The position numbers were made by a program, and so were the translations under genes. Shown one piece after another: positions 29,263 to 41,800 of a DNA stretch of 64,000 nt. Source of the DNA: Paramacrobiotus metropolitanus (Eukaryota; Tardigrada; Eutardigrada; Parachela; Macrobiotidae); the NCBI RefSeq assembly GCF_019649055.1, contig NW_026570237.1, forward strand, positions 248,001 through 312,000, written 5' to 3'. The first letter of the stretch is position 1. Every line of letters starts with the position of its first letter. The notes below the pieces were generated by a model. The model was not told where the DNA came from. It was given only the letters and a program-made list of their open reading frames with translations, and searched no databases.

Positions 29263-29734
29263 GGATGGGAGTAGGATCATACGCCGGATGTACGTACTGG
29301 ATGATGACTGTCCGCCTTCCACCTGCAACATAACGGATAATCTAGTCAATCAATGCTGTGATTTGCTGTTCTCTTTTACTAGCGATGTATATGATGTCAT
29401 AACGCGAAGTCTATATAAGTTCTTGTGATGCCTAATATCGGTATCAGTAGTCTGAGATTTACTTCTGAGACTGCTTTCTAATTACGATTTCCTAGTGTTG
29501 TGAACTGTGATGTGAATTGGATAAAGAGACAGCAATACTTGTTCCTACGGAAGTGCATAGTCGTTCCCGGATTATCGCTTAGTATACAGGTTTGCTCGTG
29601 ACACAATCGTCCTAGCTCTTGCCGATCCTCACAGGACTTACGACCGGAAGTTGTGATTAGCTCGTTCCTGAGGGATTCCTGATCTTCAGTGTTCCTGATT
29701 CGTTCGTCTTATTTCCACCTTAGTTCTTCTGTTA
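29263..29734. other. 5' part of the insertion in the Gypsy element, no gene seen
   Basis: It contains TATATAAG at 29411-29418 but no recognised coding sequence. It may be the 5' region of the LINE insertion or another small insert. Confidence 0.3.
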
Positions 29735-30150
29735 CAGTTTGAGAGTACGAGTGCCTACCGATTGAGCATTACAGGCGTGGAAGAGTAAAGATTGTTCATG
29801 GAGCCTTAACCGGCGTGAACGCTTATACACGACATGGCAGATCAGATATTTAGACAGATCAGGCCGAGCAGGGCAAGAAATATCGTAATATCGGCCAAGA
29901 CTGCCTGTTCGATTCTCTGGGCTTGAAACGCTCGGACCGGAAGCTGCTCGCACGATAACCGACTTTGGATAGAAGATACGACAAGAAATCGGCAAAAATC
30001 GAGCCACGGAATTTGTTTTCGACAGCGGATCAGCATCGAAATCCAACGAGGAAATGCGGCATCGATCATGGGGGCAGCGCCAACTGGAGCAAATTTACAA
30101 TTATTGTTACGATGATTATCATCGCATTACAGCAGATAAACTCCATTAGA
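29735..30150 (+). mobile_element. 5'-truncated, decayed copy of the same LINE family
   Basis: Fragments of the endonuclease tail are readable across frames: EQGKKYRNIG, CLFDSLGL, then RATEF and RISIEIQRGNAASIMG near 30015-30070, matching the copies at 11058-11630 and 30345-33289. It has stops and shifts, so it is older than its neighbour. It lies head to tail just upstream of the long copy. Confidence 0.7.
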
Positions 30151-30344
30151 TATGTCAAATTGATGATCTTGGATTTGTATTTTGGATTTCCCGGGAGAAC
30201 GCATGCTTTTGCTGTTGGTTACCGTTGAGTCCGTTTCGATGGCTCTCGGTAAACAGGGTATGTCGTTGCCTGCTTGTGCGTTCTCACTCGGGTTTGTGGG
30301 TTCTTTTTCTGGCTTGGGTAGCTGTTTGTAGGCCTTTTGGGACC

Positions 30345-33289
30345 ATGGAATTCAAGTGCGATCTGTGCCCAAAGGTGTGCAAATCATCTCACGGTCTAGC
30401 AGCGCACCGCGACTCGGCAGTATGCAAGAAAGCACAACGCAAGGCTCTCCGTCCCGGACCTTCAGCAGCTCCTTCAGCAGCTCCGCAGCCTGCAGCTGGC
30501 TCCCCTCGCTCGCTTCCTCCAGCTCCAGTGCCTATTCCTGACGCCACAGCGAACAATTCTGCGGGTGCTGCACCCACACCGCCTACGTTGCCAAAAGCTT
30601 TTCTGCCTTCGAAGGAGCGAGTTATACGCCGCATCCCACACGGAGCGCGACCTGCTGCGAGAACCTCACTGCAAAAAGCACTACAGCAAGTTGCGACCAA
30701 GAACGATAGCAAATCCTGGCTGAAGCTTCTTGACTTTGCACCGTCAGCGCTGCGTTTGCCTGCCAAGACAAAATCCGAACGTACCAGTTCCTTGGCTACT
30801 ATGGTTAAGAAGAATCTCGATTTATACGACCGTGACGCTGAGGTTCCCCCGTCGCAGCCCCCCGGAACCAAGAAGAAACGGAGCTCCGGCGAAGACGTGG
30901 CTCGTCGCGTCGGTCAAAAGATTGACGACGGTTCTGTTTCTGGGGCGATGCGCGTCCTAATGTCCACGGACTCCATCGCAGATATCACTCCAGAAACTCT
31001 GAAAGAGCTCAGGGCCAAACACCCCGAAAGTGCCCTTCCGCGTGTTGCACCGCATGCTGCTGACACGCCACCAGCGCCGCCTGTGAGCGCCGCGGATGTT
31101 TTTACTGCCATCCACAGCTTCCCCCGGGGATCTGCTGGAGGACCAGATGGTTTGCGCCCGCAGCATCTACTGGATATTGTAGGGTCGAAGATGGACGCTC
31201 AAAGTGGATTATTCTGCGAAACCCTGGCATCTGTCCTCAACATTGTACTTATTGGGGAAATTCCTGCCGACATCCGCCATATATTTTTCGGTGGAAGGCT
31301 GCTGGCTCTGCGAAAGAAAGATGGCGGCCTGCGTCCCATAGCGGTTGGCATGACGCTGCGACGTCTGTTAGCTAAGATCGTTTGTTCTAATGTAGCTGAG
31401 CGTGCGACCGCCATACTCTCCCCATACCAACTCGGCTTCAACGTACGCGGTGGAGCTGAAGCTATAGTCCACGGCACTAGGCACTTCCTCAATGCTTCAC
31501 CAGATATCACCAAGGCTGTCGTCAAGATAGATTTTCGGAACGCGTTTAACACAGTGTCCAGAGAAGTGGTACTCGACGCTGTAAAGTCGCATTTCCCGGA
31601 ATACTACGCCTTTTTCCAGTCTGCGTACGGACACCACTCAGCACTGTTTGTCGGTGACCATATTCTGTCGTCTGAAGCTGGAGTGCAGCAGGGTGACCCG
31701 TTGGGACCGTTGCTGTTTTGCCTCGCCTTGCACGCGGTTGTTGCCACTCTGGAAGCGGAGTTTAATGCATGGTATCTCGACGACGGGACACTTGGCGGCC
31801 TTCCCAGAGACGTACTGGAAAATTTCGGGAGGGTTGTCGAAGGCGCTCGGGCAGTGGGTTTGGAAATCAACATAGGAAAATGCGAGTTGTATGTTACAGG
31901 TGGGACTGAATGTTCACAACAGGAGGCAATTAAGGACTTCTTGACACGACATCCGGCACTGCGCGTTATGTCAAGCTCTAGCTTAACACTGCTCGGGGCT
32001 CCTGTTTTGGATGAAGCGATTGCCCCGATTTTTGCGGAGAAAGCGGCGGCTTTAACCATCGTATCCGAACGGATGCAGCATCTTCCTCGACACCATGCCT
32101 TGTATCTATTGAAACACTGCCTTGGCGCGCCAAAGATAATTTATATGTTGAGGTGTTGTAATGCTTGGAAGTATCCGCAACAGTTATACAAAATCGATGA
32201 AGTTCTACGTTCTTGTTTCCAATTGCTGTGCAATGTCCGAACCAATCACGATGATTATCCATGCTGGCGGCAAGCAAGTCTACCGGTTAGCAAAGGTGGT
32301 ATTGGTATACGTCGATCGGAAGAATTAGCACTCCCGGCTTATTTAGCCTCGATTCATTCCGTAACCGGCTTAGTATCTTTACTGCTCCCCGGGCGACCGG
32401 CAGTGGATGTCTCTGCAGCTCAGGAATTGTGGAAACTCAATACTCGCCTAGCTGAACTTCCTGACCCTGGCTTTCGCAGCTTGCAGAAAACATGGGATCT
32501 ACCTTTGTGCAACGTTTCCCTGTCCACTCTACTTGAAGTGTTCCGCGACGACGAAATCAATAAAGCGCGCCTTCTTGCCCAGTCAAGTCCGGAAGCTGGT
32601 GTCTGGCTTAACGCGCTGCCTTCCGCTCATATCGGCAACCTACTTGACGACGACACGCTCAAAATTTCTGTCGGCCTTAGACTCGGTGCTGTGATCTGTG
32701 ATCCACATGAATGTATGAAATGCCACAAGCCTGTTGATGGCCACGCTCATCACGGTCTATCATGCCCTTTCTCGGCCGGAAGGCACCCGCGACATGGTGC
32801 TCTCAACAGCATTGTATGCCGCGCCTTCGTCTCGGCAGGTATCCCAGCTAAACTTGAACCACGCGGCACCTCTTACACGAATGAACGACGTCCTGACGGC
32901 TGTACAACCTTCGCATGGAAAAGAGGGATGTGTTTGGCTTGGGATGTCACATGTGTCGATACTGTTGCTGCTTCCCATGTCAAATCCACCGCGACAACTG
33001 CGGAGCGGCCGCTGTCCAGGCAGAAGAAAAGAAATCCAGATTCTACTCGTACCTGAACGGTCGATACATTTTCGCCCCAATAGCTTTCGAAACTATGGGG
33101 GCTTGGGGTCCATCGGCTATCGCCTTGATTAAGGAGCTAGGAAGGCGTCTGCGGGACCACTCTGGAGAAAAACGCTCGCACGAATTTCTCCGACAGCGTA
33201 TCTCATTGGAGATACAGCGAGGCAATGCGGCCTCAATTATGGGCACTATTGGCGAAGCGGAAAAGCTAAATGAAATCTGGATGTTATAA
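30345..33289 (+). mobile_element. Non-LTR retrotransposon with zinc finger, RT and restriction-like endonuclease
   Basis: The ATG at 30345 (GACCATGGAA) is preferred over the in-frame ATG at 30225 for context and because a zinc finger follows at once (CDLCPKVCKSSHGLAAH). A P/A-rich linker precedes the RT: SAGGPDGLRPQHL, LGFNVRGGAEA, KIDFRNAFN, AGVQQGDPLGPLLF and AWYLDDGT (catalytic Asp-Asp near 31779-31784). The C-terminus has a CxxC-H-C knuckle (CMKCHKP), RRPDG and LAWDVTCVDT, the endonuclease core of R2-group LINEs. One frameshift near 33000 moves the tail (LRQRISLEIQRGNAAS) to another frame ending at 33289. Everything else is open, so it is a nearly complete, fairly young copy. Confidence 0.9.
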
Positions 33290-33368
33290 AGTCTAGCTTT
33301 TTCGCTTGCTTATAATGGTTTTATGTTATTGATACATGTGTGTCTCGGTTTTCAAATAAAGAGCTATT

Positions 33369-33828
33369 ATCAAACCTAGATAAAGAAGCGCCGCGCTTTA
33401 ATGCAAAGCGCAGCGATAGTCCGCCGTTTAAGACCGCCGATCTGGTGCTAGAGTGGCGCCCGATTACCGCCCAGGAACTGACGAATAAATTACTTCGTAA
33501 GTGGACCGGTCCACTCGCAGTAATCGAACAGACGAGCCCCGTTAATTACAAATTAAAACCATTAACTGGTAAACGTAAGCCGTATATCGTACACGTTGAA
33601 CGATTGAAGAAGTATTTTGCTCGAGAAAACGATGGATTACCTTCCGAAAAAAATATCGACATAATTCCAGCAACCGATTTGGCATCAGTCACTAATGATA
33701 ATGATAACGGTAACGGCATTGTTGACAAAGATGAACCAGATAATGACATACCATCGGAGCCTTCCGACGCTCCGAGCGACGAAACCGAAAGTTCCGAAAG
33801 TTCCGACGAGGTTAAAAGCGACAACTGA
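33369..33828 (+). CDS. Ty3/Gypsy integrase C-terminus (GPY/F module) with acidic tail
   Basis: Downstream of the LINE the frame carries the GPY/F module: LVLEWRP, then KLLRKWTGPLAVIEQ and VNYKLKPLTGKRKPYIVHVE. This module binds DNA or chromatin and contributes to integrase multimers. The last ~50 residues are acidic and Ser-rich (DNDNGNGIVDKDEPDND and SDETESSESSDE). It is the displaced 3' end of the integrase at 28426-29262. The frame is open, but it has lost its start. Confidence 0.8.
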
Positions 33829-34034
33829 CTTCCGAAGTGCATCAGTTACAGTCTCCAGTTGTCCGGAGATCTGCCCGGGAACGCCATAAGCCATCACGCC
33901 TTAGCGAAACGTAGCATATTGTCAACGACAGCGGGATATTTATCGTGCCGTGATCTTTCCTCATCGCTTTTCATCAGTATCGGCCGCTCTCGTGTGACCT
34001 TTCCATTCCTGTAACGGTACCGTACCATCCCATA

Positions 34035-35772
34035 ATGGGAACATTTGTTGTCGTGTTTTTGTACGTTTTGTTTTTCCGTAATGTACTGGCGATGTCAGTG
34101 TCGGTGTGTGACTGTACGGAAGTTGTGCGCGGTGGAGTCATCGATTTAGGGCAGTACCAGAGTTGCAATGCGCCACCGATTAAGAGTCAAGCTGTGAGCA
34201 TCACGTATTCACTGTACGAACACAACAGGGTTTAACGAAAGATACCAGGCTATGCGTGTAAAGCAGTCCAGTTGGGAGTTAAAGTAGATACGTTTTGGTC
34301 CGGATCGACAGACACCGTTAATTATCAGAATCCAGCCCCGCTTTGGGAGCAGGATTGTTGGCGTTTAGTGCAGACCGGTAATTGTTTCGGTAATCCAATG
34401 CATAAGTCGGGCAGTGTATGGGAATTTAGGGCCACTCCTACCGCAGAATGGGAGTATTTTCAAACGGTAGTCCATGAAGTCGTTAACTGTGTATATGAAC
34501 AAATCACTCTTGAAGAAATTAACGGAACGCTGTGGTCAGTTACCGGTAAAATTGCTCAGTCAAGAAATACGGAATATGCCTACTCGCATGCAACAACCTA
34601 CGTGTGGCAAAGTGATAGATTAGGTCAGAAATTTGAGTGCAATGTTAAACAGGTGTATCAAGGGCCAGCTATTTTGTCAACCGAACAGGTCGTAGCCGGC
34701 ATTGAGATGACTAAGGACGCGCAGAACCAGGTAGACATTTCAATTAATACAACCGAGATTACTGTCTGTAATGAGATCTACCACGCAATAGTTAACGACC
34801 CGTATTTATTACTTCGCTTTACCACCACTAATTTTCCCCTCGATTCACAGAACGAACATGTATTGCCAGACAGGGGTTTGATGTGGGTTCACAACAGCAC
34901 TCGGCTAGCAATGCGAGAAAATATCTATGAACCGATGATGGCCCATTTTCAGTTTTATGAAAGAACGTTGAGCGTTTCACCTTTCTTGCCGATGATTTAC
35001 ATTATTCAGATTGTTTGAGCGATCGTACTCGAAGCGCGACATTCTTTATCCTTTCGCATCTCAGCCCCGTTATGGCCGCACAATTAACCGGTTTTACTGA
35101 ATGTCATCGATTACAGTCGTTTGGTCATCAGGGTATACTAACCCAGTGTCAAGTTCGTCAGGTTCGATTTGCAGCCATTAAAACTTAATGCGGAACCGAG
35201 CCGATTTACCGTTCAGACAAAGGAAATTTCACTATTGCTAGCGACGGCAAAACCCTGATCGTATTTCAACCTTCAGAGGTAATCTGTATCGTTTTGATTC
35301 TGGTGATTGGACACCGATTGAGCGTAGCTACGCCGCTTCTTGTCGTCACGCATATGCCCAGTTCAAACAGGTTATCGATCGCTCTGACCGGCTGTTCTTA
35401 GATTCCGTTTCAACAGAGACCGACGAAATGTACTACATTTTGAGTGAGCTTAATGGGCTAATTAACGAGCAAGCATCGCCGTCTATAGGCCAGTTTATCC
35501 AAACCACGCAAGAATGAACAGCAATTCTAACAGTCGTGTCAACAGCGAAGCACATCGTTATGTGGGTTTTTATAGCGATCGCTATCCTTTTGGTTTCCAT
35601 TGTCGTAATTTACTTGTGTTATCGCTTCAGTGTTATCACGTACGTTTCGCTTTGGATAATTTGGTTGTTTAACTGCCGCTGTGATCGAATTGTCCCTAGT
35701 CGAGCGGCTAGCCGACGCAGTCAGATATACGAATCTTTTGTTTTCGTTTTCTTTTGGCTTTGGTTTTCTTGA
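34035..35772 (+). pseudogene. Envelope-like glycoprotein gene of the Gypsy element, broken
   Basis: This lies directly after pol, in the env position. An ATG at 34035 opens a signal peptide (MGTFVVVFLYVLFF) and a Cys-containing start (CDCTEVV). The frame breaks near 34235 and continues 34236-35018 with many Cys, Trp and N-glycosylation sequons (NGT, NTT, NST). Further ectodomain fragments in other frames reach about 35516. A membrane anchor follows (IVMWVFIAIAILLVSIVVIY, about 35560-35620). The ectodomain faintly recalls the glycoproteins of chuvirus-type negative-strand RNA viruses that several invertebrate retroelements have captured; this is a low-confidence analogy. At least three breaks make it inactive. 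Confidence 0.6.
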
Positions 35773-36906
35773 AAAATTTTCTTACGAAAAGAAACTCCAA
35801 AAAAAAGAGAAAAGAGCGCAAAATTAAAAAAAAATAATACAAATGGAGTCACCTAGTATCTTCCGATATTAAGCCGTTAAATCATCTTCATCGTCCATGT
35901 GTTATGAGTACAATATGTGTCCAGTGAAGGATAAAATCCGCAAAAAGGCTGCAACACCACACCGCGCCTAACCGGCTCTGCACCCACATCGGCGTCGCCT
36001 CGTATGAGGTTCGCCTTAAGCTGGAAAAACGTTCGCTTTTGGCCAAATGATGTGACTGGCACCCACATCGGCCTAGATTCCTTCTCCTTTTACTAAGACG
36101 GACCTCATCCACCCGTCAAAGGAATCGTCCAGCTTAGCGGTTAAAAGAGTTCCAGATCGTAAGCTGTGTTACCTGCGTGCTCATAACACCCATCATCATC
36201 TCGCCCTGGAATCTTAATAGCGGAACGTAGTCTTAACTTTAATGCGCCTAAATATTATAAATCTTAACATTTTAACCGGTTATCGTAAGTACATCAGCAT
36301 GCTCTTTGGTCTTGCCTAAACCTCGCTGTCTCTCGTTGGTAAGTATTTGTTTTAATTCTTTATTTCCAGTTCGTTAGTTTTTATAGTCTTCAATTTTTGT
36401 TTGTCTCTAATTTTTTCTCATTCTTTAATCGGAAAATAAAAAAAATGCTTCCGGAAAAGTGATTCGACCATTCTGTCAAGACTCCGCCAATGCTCCACCC
36501 TTTCGCAAACTCACTAATGTTCCGACTGCATTCGAAATCGCACGAATATTTGGCTACAATTCCGACCTTTTCGATTTCATACGTACGCCGCAAAGTGACG
36601 GCCGTTTTACCGCAGCCGTAGTTCAGTAGCCATGTACTTATTAGCCCGTACGCCGCAAAGTGACGTCTGCTTACCGTCGAGCTTCCCACTGTGTCCATTC
36701 AGCCATATACTAGGCGCAGAACGCATGGTATATTTGGACACAGCGACAGAGAGAGACACAATCAGGCAGACCACTGGCCTGCACGCGCGCACGTGGTATC
36801 GCTCACATCACGCGATCGCCACTTTACCATAGCAACGCTTAATTAAACAGTTCTGCATATTCGTAATTGGTACTTTGCATATTTTTGTGTTCGTTAACAT
36901 ACAATC
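35773..36906. other. No gene; possible 3' LTR region
   Basis: AT-rich with an A/G-rich tract at 35795-35840. CACCCACATCGGC occurs twice (35979 and 36060). No matching copy upstream of the Gypsy element was found, so an LTR cannot be shown. Confidence 0.35.
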
Positions 36907-37961
36907 ATGGTTCGCCAAGACAGACTAAACAGTTATGAAGTTGAACTCCTGGAATTTGCTCTTCTACATATCGTGCGCCAACGGATGAAGCCTGCTCGCC
37001 TGGAGCCATCAGAGCATCCTGACATGGCTTTCGTCCGTGACATCATCCTGGCCGATCTTCGGAAACAAGTCGCACCTTTCACGGGCATCAATGGTGCGGA
37101 CGACCGAGTATTCCAGCGCCACTTGGTAAAATCCATCAAGGAGGTCTTCCCGAACGTGTTCCGTGCGGAGGAGAGAGGCACTGACCGCACCAGGCTGTAC
37201 GGTTTACAGATGATCCGCCTGTCCTTCCTCTCGAACCTGAGATCTACATGCCCACCGACCTACGACAGTGCCCGCGCTCACAGTCCCCAGAAATAGAGGA
37301 ACACTTTGGTGCTTTGTTTTTGCAGGACAATAACGCAAACGGCGAGCCTTCGCTCTCAGACAGCGGGGAAGAGGATGAGGCGTTGCCTCAGGAGGCGCAG
37401 GATGAAGCCATGCCAGAGGGCCCGCCCCAATGCCTGGAGGATGATGAGGGGGCCGTATCGTCACGCCTTCGACCGCGTCCACAGTAGCCAACGTCGAAGA
37501 CGTGGCACCACCGATCCAGTACGCATTAACACACGAAGTGGAATGCGCCGTGCAGGTGTCCACTCATCCGGATCCTATTGACACCTACGATCAACCGGCC
37601 CGACCTGATCCGGATCAACGGATCCGCATTGCCGCCTGCGCATTATATGAATATCAAACAACCAGACGGCGTTACTCCCGACATCCTGAAAAGCGCCCTA
37701 GAGTACGCGCGCGGCGAGTCCACACTTGTTTTTCGTGAAATCGAGCGCATGAATAAAGCGGAATGGGAAAAGGCGGAGGCCACCGTCATCTTTCGTGTCA
37801 CCCAAGACCACCGCCATAAACAGTCAATGGCACTCCTCGACCGCCAGGAAGAATCACAGCAGCTGCCTGAGGAGATGCATTGGATCGAGGAAGAAGAGAA
37901 CGCCCGACAAGCGTGCGACTATCCTGAAAATCCTCCTTCCCGTCGCCCATATCACCAGTAA
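36907..37961 (+). pseudogene. GC-rich intronless host-like gene with frame breaks
   Basis: An ATG at 36907 opens a well-formed domain (YEVELLEFALLHIVRQRMKP, then KSIKEVFPNVFRAEERGTD, YGL). The KxVFPN...RxxGxxxxxYxGL spacing vaguely resembles an RFX-like winged helix, but I would not name it. The reading then changes frame near 37200 (acidic, PLEPEIYMPTDLRQ...), again near 37490 and near 37590, and ends with KSALEYARGESTLVFREIER and RQEESQQLPEEMHWIEEEEN at 37961. GC content is well above the flanks and no splice sites explain the shifts. A processed or decayed copy of a host or viral gene is likely. Confidence 0.4.
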
Positions 37962-37964
37962 TTT

Positions 37965-39441
37965 AATTATACATTATTTTATCACGATTTAGGGCTGCAG
38001 ACTGCACCATGCGTGGGTGGCTGACCACGATGGCCTTTCTACATCCATTTCTATTTTATTTTGCAATTTTTGTCCTTTATTAAGTTTTCTTTGCTATTTC
38101 TAAATCAACCGTGTGCCTATCATTTTATTTTCATTTTTATTCCTGTTTTCGGCTGAGGTGGCTGAGCCTTTTTGAGAGAGACCGGGTAGTGTCACGGGTG
38201 CACCCGTGATATACGTGTTCTTTGCCCTTTCGGGCATGTTTGTTTTCATATTTATATCGGCGTAGCCGCCGATATCAGTTTGGTTGTTCTTGGTTTTGTG
38301 TCTGCTTAACAACAAACGCTCACGGTTGCTCGCGTTCTGTCGTTTCGCCACACATAGCGAGTCGCAGTGTCTCCTGCGACAATATAATACAGCATATTTC
38401 ATAGCAGGACTGACATGATCATTTACAGGACAAAAATGACAGCGGAGCATAAGCCAAATTCTGCTCTCAAGATATGCTTGCGCCTGTGTTTTCCGGACGA
38501 AGAATGTGTTCGTTCAGTGGCTACCGCAAGAGGGGAAATCCAAAGCCTGGCCAGCAATAGTGCAAACTCTGGGAAGCAACTTCAAAGCTGCCACCCAAAT
38601 GAACCACAATCAGTCTCTCTGAGAAATTCGATAACATGGTGCGATTACTTACATGAAGTCTACGTATTATATGCTGGCAATGGTTTACGCTTACATTATA
38701 CCACCGCAAGGTAATCCCATTCTCTGTTATCTGATCACGCGTTTTCGCCGTTCCCATGAATACGTATGCTGCAGTTTTCGGAATTTCGGTTACGGAATAC
38801 GTTCTCATCATTTTTCGCAGAAAAGACGAAGTCCATTTGAACTATTTGAATCCGGGACATCGCTTTAAAATCTTTGCTATCTTACTCCGCGTATTCCACC
38901 AGTTTCCGCAATGTATATCGAGTGTGCTTAACGAGGATTTTGTAGCGTTATACGCTCTTTTGTGGTCACACTTTCCGACAAGCAGATCTGTCGTTAACGT
39001 TTCGATTTTTCGGAATATTGTTTGAGTAAAGTTCAAGGTGAAAATGGCTTTTATCACTATTCCTTGATCCATTCACAGCAGTTTTGATTGTAGTACACCA
39101 AGAAAAGGAACAGATTCTCGTTACTGCAGAGAAGCGCGCGCAGGTATAAATTTACGCTATCCAAATCTATTCTACTAGGAATGTAACAGCCCCAGATTTG
39201 CATCCAGGAGCAGCTAAGCATGCAATCTGGATGTTCTCTCCCCAGATAGGTGAGCCGGCTTTTACGCGACAGTGCACAGTGTACTCGCCAGTTGCAGTTA
39301 AACATGTCGATTTCCGACTTAACAAAGGGATACTGGTTCTGGACATAACTGTTAATGGCACCGCCTCGGAAGTGAAAAACGTTCTTTTTTGTGAGCTAGA
39401 AGAAAAGTACTTATCGTTATTTAAAGTCGGTGTTTAAGATT
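37965..39441. other. No gene seen
   Basis: Several short frames on both strands without motifs. A plus frame at 39198-39437 is open for 79 codons up to the MITE target site, but shows no domain. Confidence 0.3.
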
Positions 39442-40004
39442 GTTTGGCGTAGAGATGACAACGGCTCAGCCGAAGCCGTCTGAGCCGCGGCTAAGCCGGC
39501 TTCGGCTGAGCCGGCTTGGCCCAAAATTGTAGCCGAAGCCGATGCTAGCCGAGCCGAATGAGCCGGCTTGAGACTTAGCCAGCCGCGAGCCGGCTAACGG
39601 CTTGCGCATAGTAGAGAAATTGGCTGGAAAGTGCAATCTCAGCTGTTTTGGCCCGCTCAAAGCCTGTTTCAGGGCTCAAAAATTCTGAAATTTTATTAAA
39701 AAACACTTGGTTTTTATTTCAGAGACTGCTTTTTCCATCACAAACTGATCAAAAATAGTCGATGATTAGAAAACAGCAGAAAACAATGTTGAATGTTTTT
39801 TATTGAAAAAATAATTGTTTTTTTTGCGCAGAAAACTATCGGCTAAGCTGTCTCGGAGCCGGCTTAGCCGGCTCGCGTTCGAAGCTGAGCCGTTTGAGCC
39901 GGCTCAGGGAGATGAGCCGACACTTTCGAGCCGGCTCGCTATTTTAGCCAGCCGCAGCCAGCCGATAAGCCGTTAAGCCAGCCGTTGCCATCTCTAGTTT
40001 GGCG
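39442..40004. mobile_element. hAT-like MITE with perfect 8-bp target duplication
   Basis: The element spans 39450-39996. It begins TAGAGATGACAACGGCT and ends AGCCGTTGCCATCTCTA (as AGCCAGCCGTTGCCATCTCTA on the top strand), inverted with one mismatch and small gaps. It is flanked by GTTTGGCG at 39442-39449 and 39997-40004. Eight-base duplications and TAGAGATG-type ends fit hAT elements. The two outer thirds are packed with GAGCCGGCTTAGCC-like palindromic words and the centre is AT-rich. There is no coding capacity, so it is non-autonomous. Confidence 0.9.
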
Positions 40005-41700
40005 TCAAACAATTTCCATTACATTTTGTTACATAAAGGACGCAAATCATCGCGTGTCGGGAGAGATAATTGTTCTACTTTACCATCGATGGATCCGAAA
40101 CCTTTATTCCAAAGCTCGCACAAAATCGTAAAATTTGATTTTTGACTTTATTGTTTACTACATACACCAACTTGCCGACCCCTTTCTACATACCGGCCAA
40201 TCGTAACATTCTCGTTATTGAACGTCACGCCGCACGGCCGGCAGATGTTCAGAGTTTTACATCTCTTCCGTAGCGGGGCAGTGACTCGGGTTTACGTCCC
40301 TTTCAGATTTAATTACGCCCGTCGGTCGACATGGGCAGTGGTGAGCATCACCAGCATTTCTGCAATTCTATATATAAATCCTCTCTTTCTCCTTTCATTT
40401 CTCTCTTCGCTTAGTGTTTAGTTTCTCTCTACCTTCTCTGCTTAGTTGCATGCTTGCGCTGGGCAGAGCATAGTATAAATACGCTCGGCGCGACCGGCGT
40501 ATTAACAATTCTAACAATGCATAATAAACTCGTGCTCATCAAGCGATCGATTGGGCTAACACGTTAAACTGAATAGACATATACAGTGATATACCCGCAG
40601 TATAACTGCATAGTCTTGTTATGTTACGGGCATAACAGCAGTCACTGCCAAAATGAGCAATTTTTGATGTCTTTCCTGGACGTACAAAATTAGTTCCTAG
40701 AATAATTTTCATTTTTGTTTTGAAATTGATGAAGTTCAGGGTGGGCAGATCAGGAAGAAATTCCCGCGGACGCGTTTCCGATAATATCATCCTGCAAAGA
40801 AGCCGCGCTATTGTGTACGGCTTCCGTCAGTTCGGTGGCTCTTTCACTTGTGTAAGTACAGTAATAAAATGTCAACTGCGTTCTGTAGACTAACACTTCC
40901 ACTTTAATTGTAAACGTTTCTACAATGAACTGCTGCAGTAATAATATTTTTTTGGCAATGCAAAATGATCGAAAGAGTTCCAAGACGAAGCCGAACAACT
41001 AAACGGCAAAAAAAGGGGATCAATCCGAAGGCTTGCCTGACCCGCCGGTCACCAATGTCTCGTAGCACTAATAGTCAACGTGCTACGTATCCAGCAAATG
41101 TGAACGCGCTAAGGGTTATTACAGAGAACTGAAACAAGCGATACACTGCGGACGTATATGGATTAGCAAGACTTGTGCTAATCTTTGCTGCATTGTAGCA
41201 GGGCGCTGCAATCCGGTATTCGCGGCAGTTATAAAGAGGCAGCTGCCACCGGAGTGGATGCATGCGCTTCTAGCCACACATCCACGTTTAGGGGAGATTG
41301 CACACGAGTGACAAATGGTTATCCAAGTCCAGGCATCTCTGCCATGTACGGAGCTTTAGACGCACCAATTCTTGCGAACCTCTTAGAAAGTGGACTTCCG
41401 ACGGGCGGTATAAACATCTACCTTCCGAAGTACGTTGAATGTCGTAATGTTTGAGTGTTACAGCAAACATCAATCTTTTCAGCTACTGATGCCGGCGCAT
41501 TGATTTTGGTTCCCGTCAGCGATTTCGATGAAACCGTTTCGACATCCAGAAAAGCATAGTTTGTTTAGGACCCCCAGGGGATCAGAGCAACCAAAGACCA
41601 ATTGAATCGCTTCGTCAGATCGTTAGCAAAATTTGAATCTGAAATTGGAATCGCGTAAGCGGTAACAAAGCTCTCCCTAAGCCGCTTGTTTAAACATTCT
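40005..41700. other. No gene seen
   Basis: Mixed sequence with short frames. A TC-rich patch lies at 40375-40440. No family motif in either strand. Confidence 0.35.
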
Positions 41701-41710
41701 TTATCAAGAA

Positions 41711-41800
41711 TTTCTTAGGTTTCTTAGGTTTCTTAGGTTTCTTAGGTTTCTTAGGTTTCTTAGGTTTCTTAGGTTTCTTAAGTTTCTTAGGTTTCTTAGG
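41711..41800 (+). repeat. Ten tandem copies of TTTCTTAGG
   Basis: Near-perfect 9-bp tandem repeat. On the minus strand it would encode Pro-Lys-Lys repeats within an ORF (41690-41881). The same 9-mer array occurs again at 46919-47045. Confidence 0.9.
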
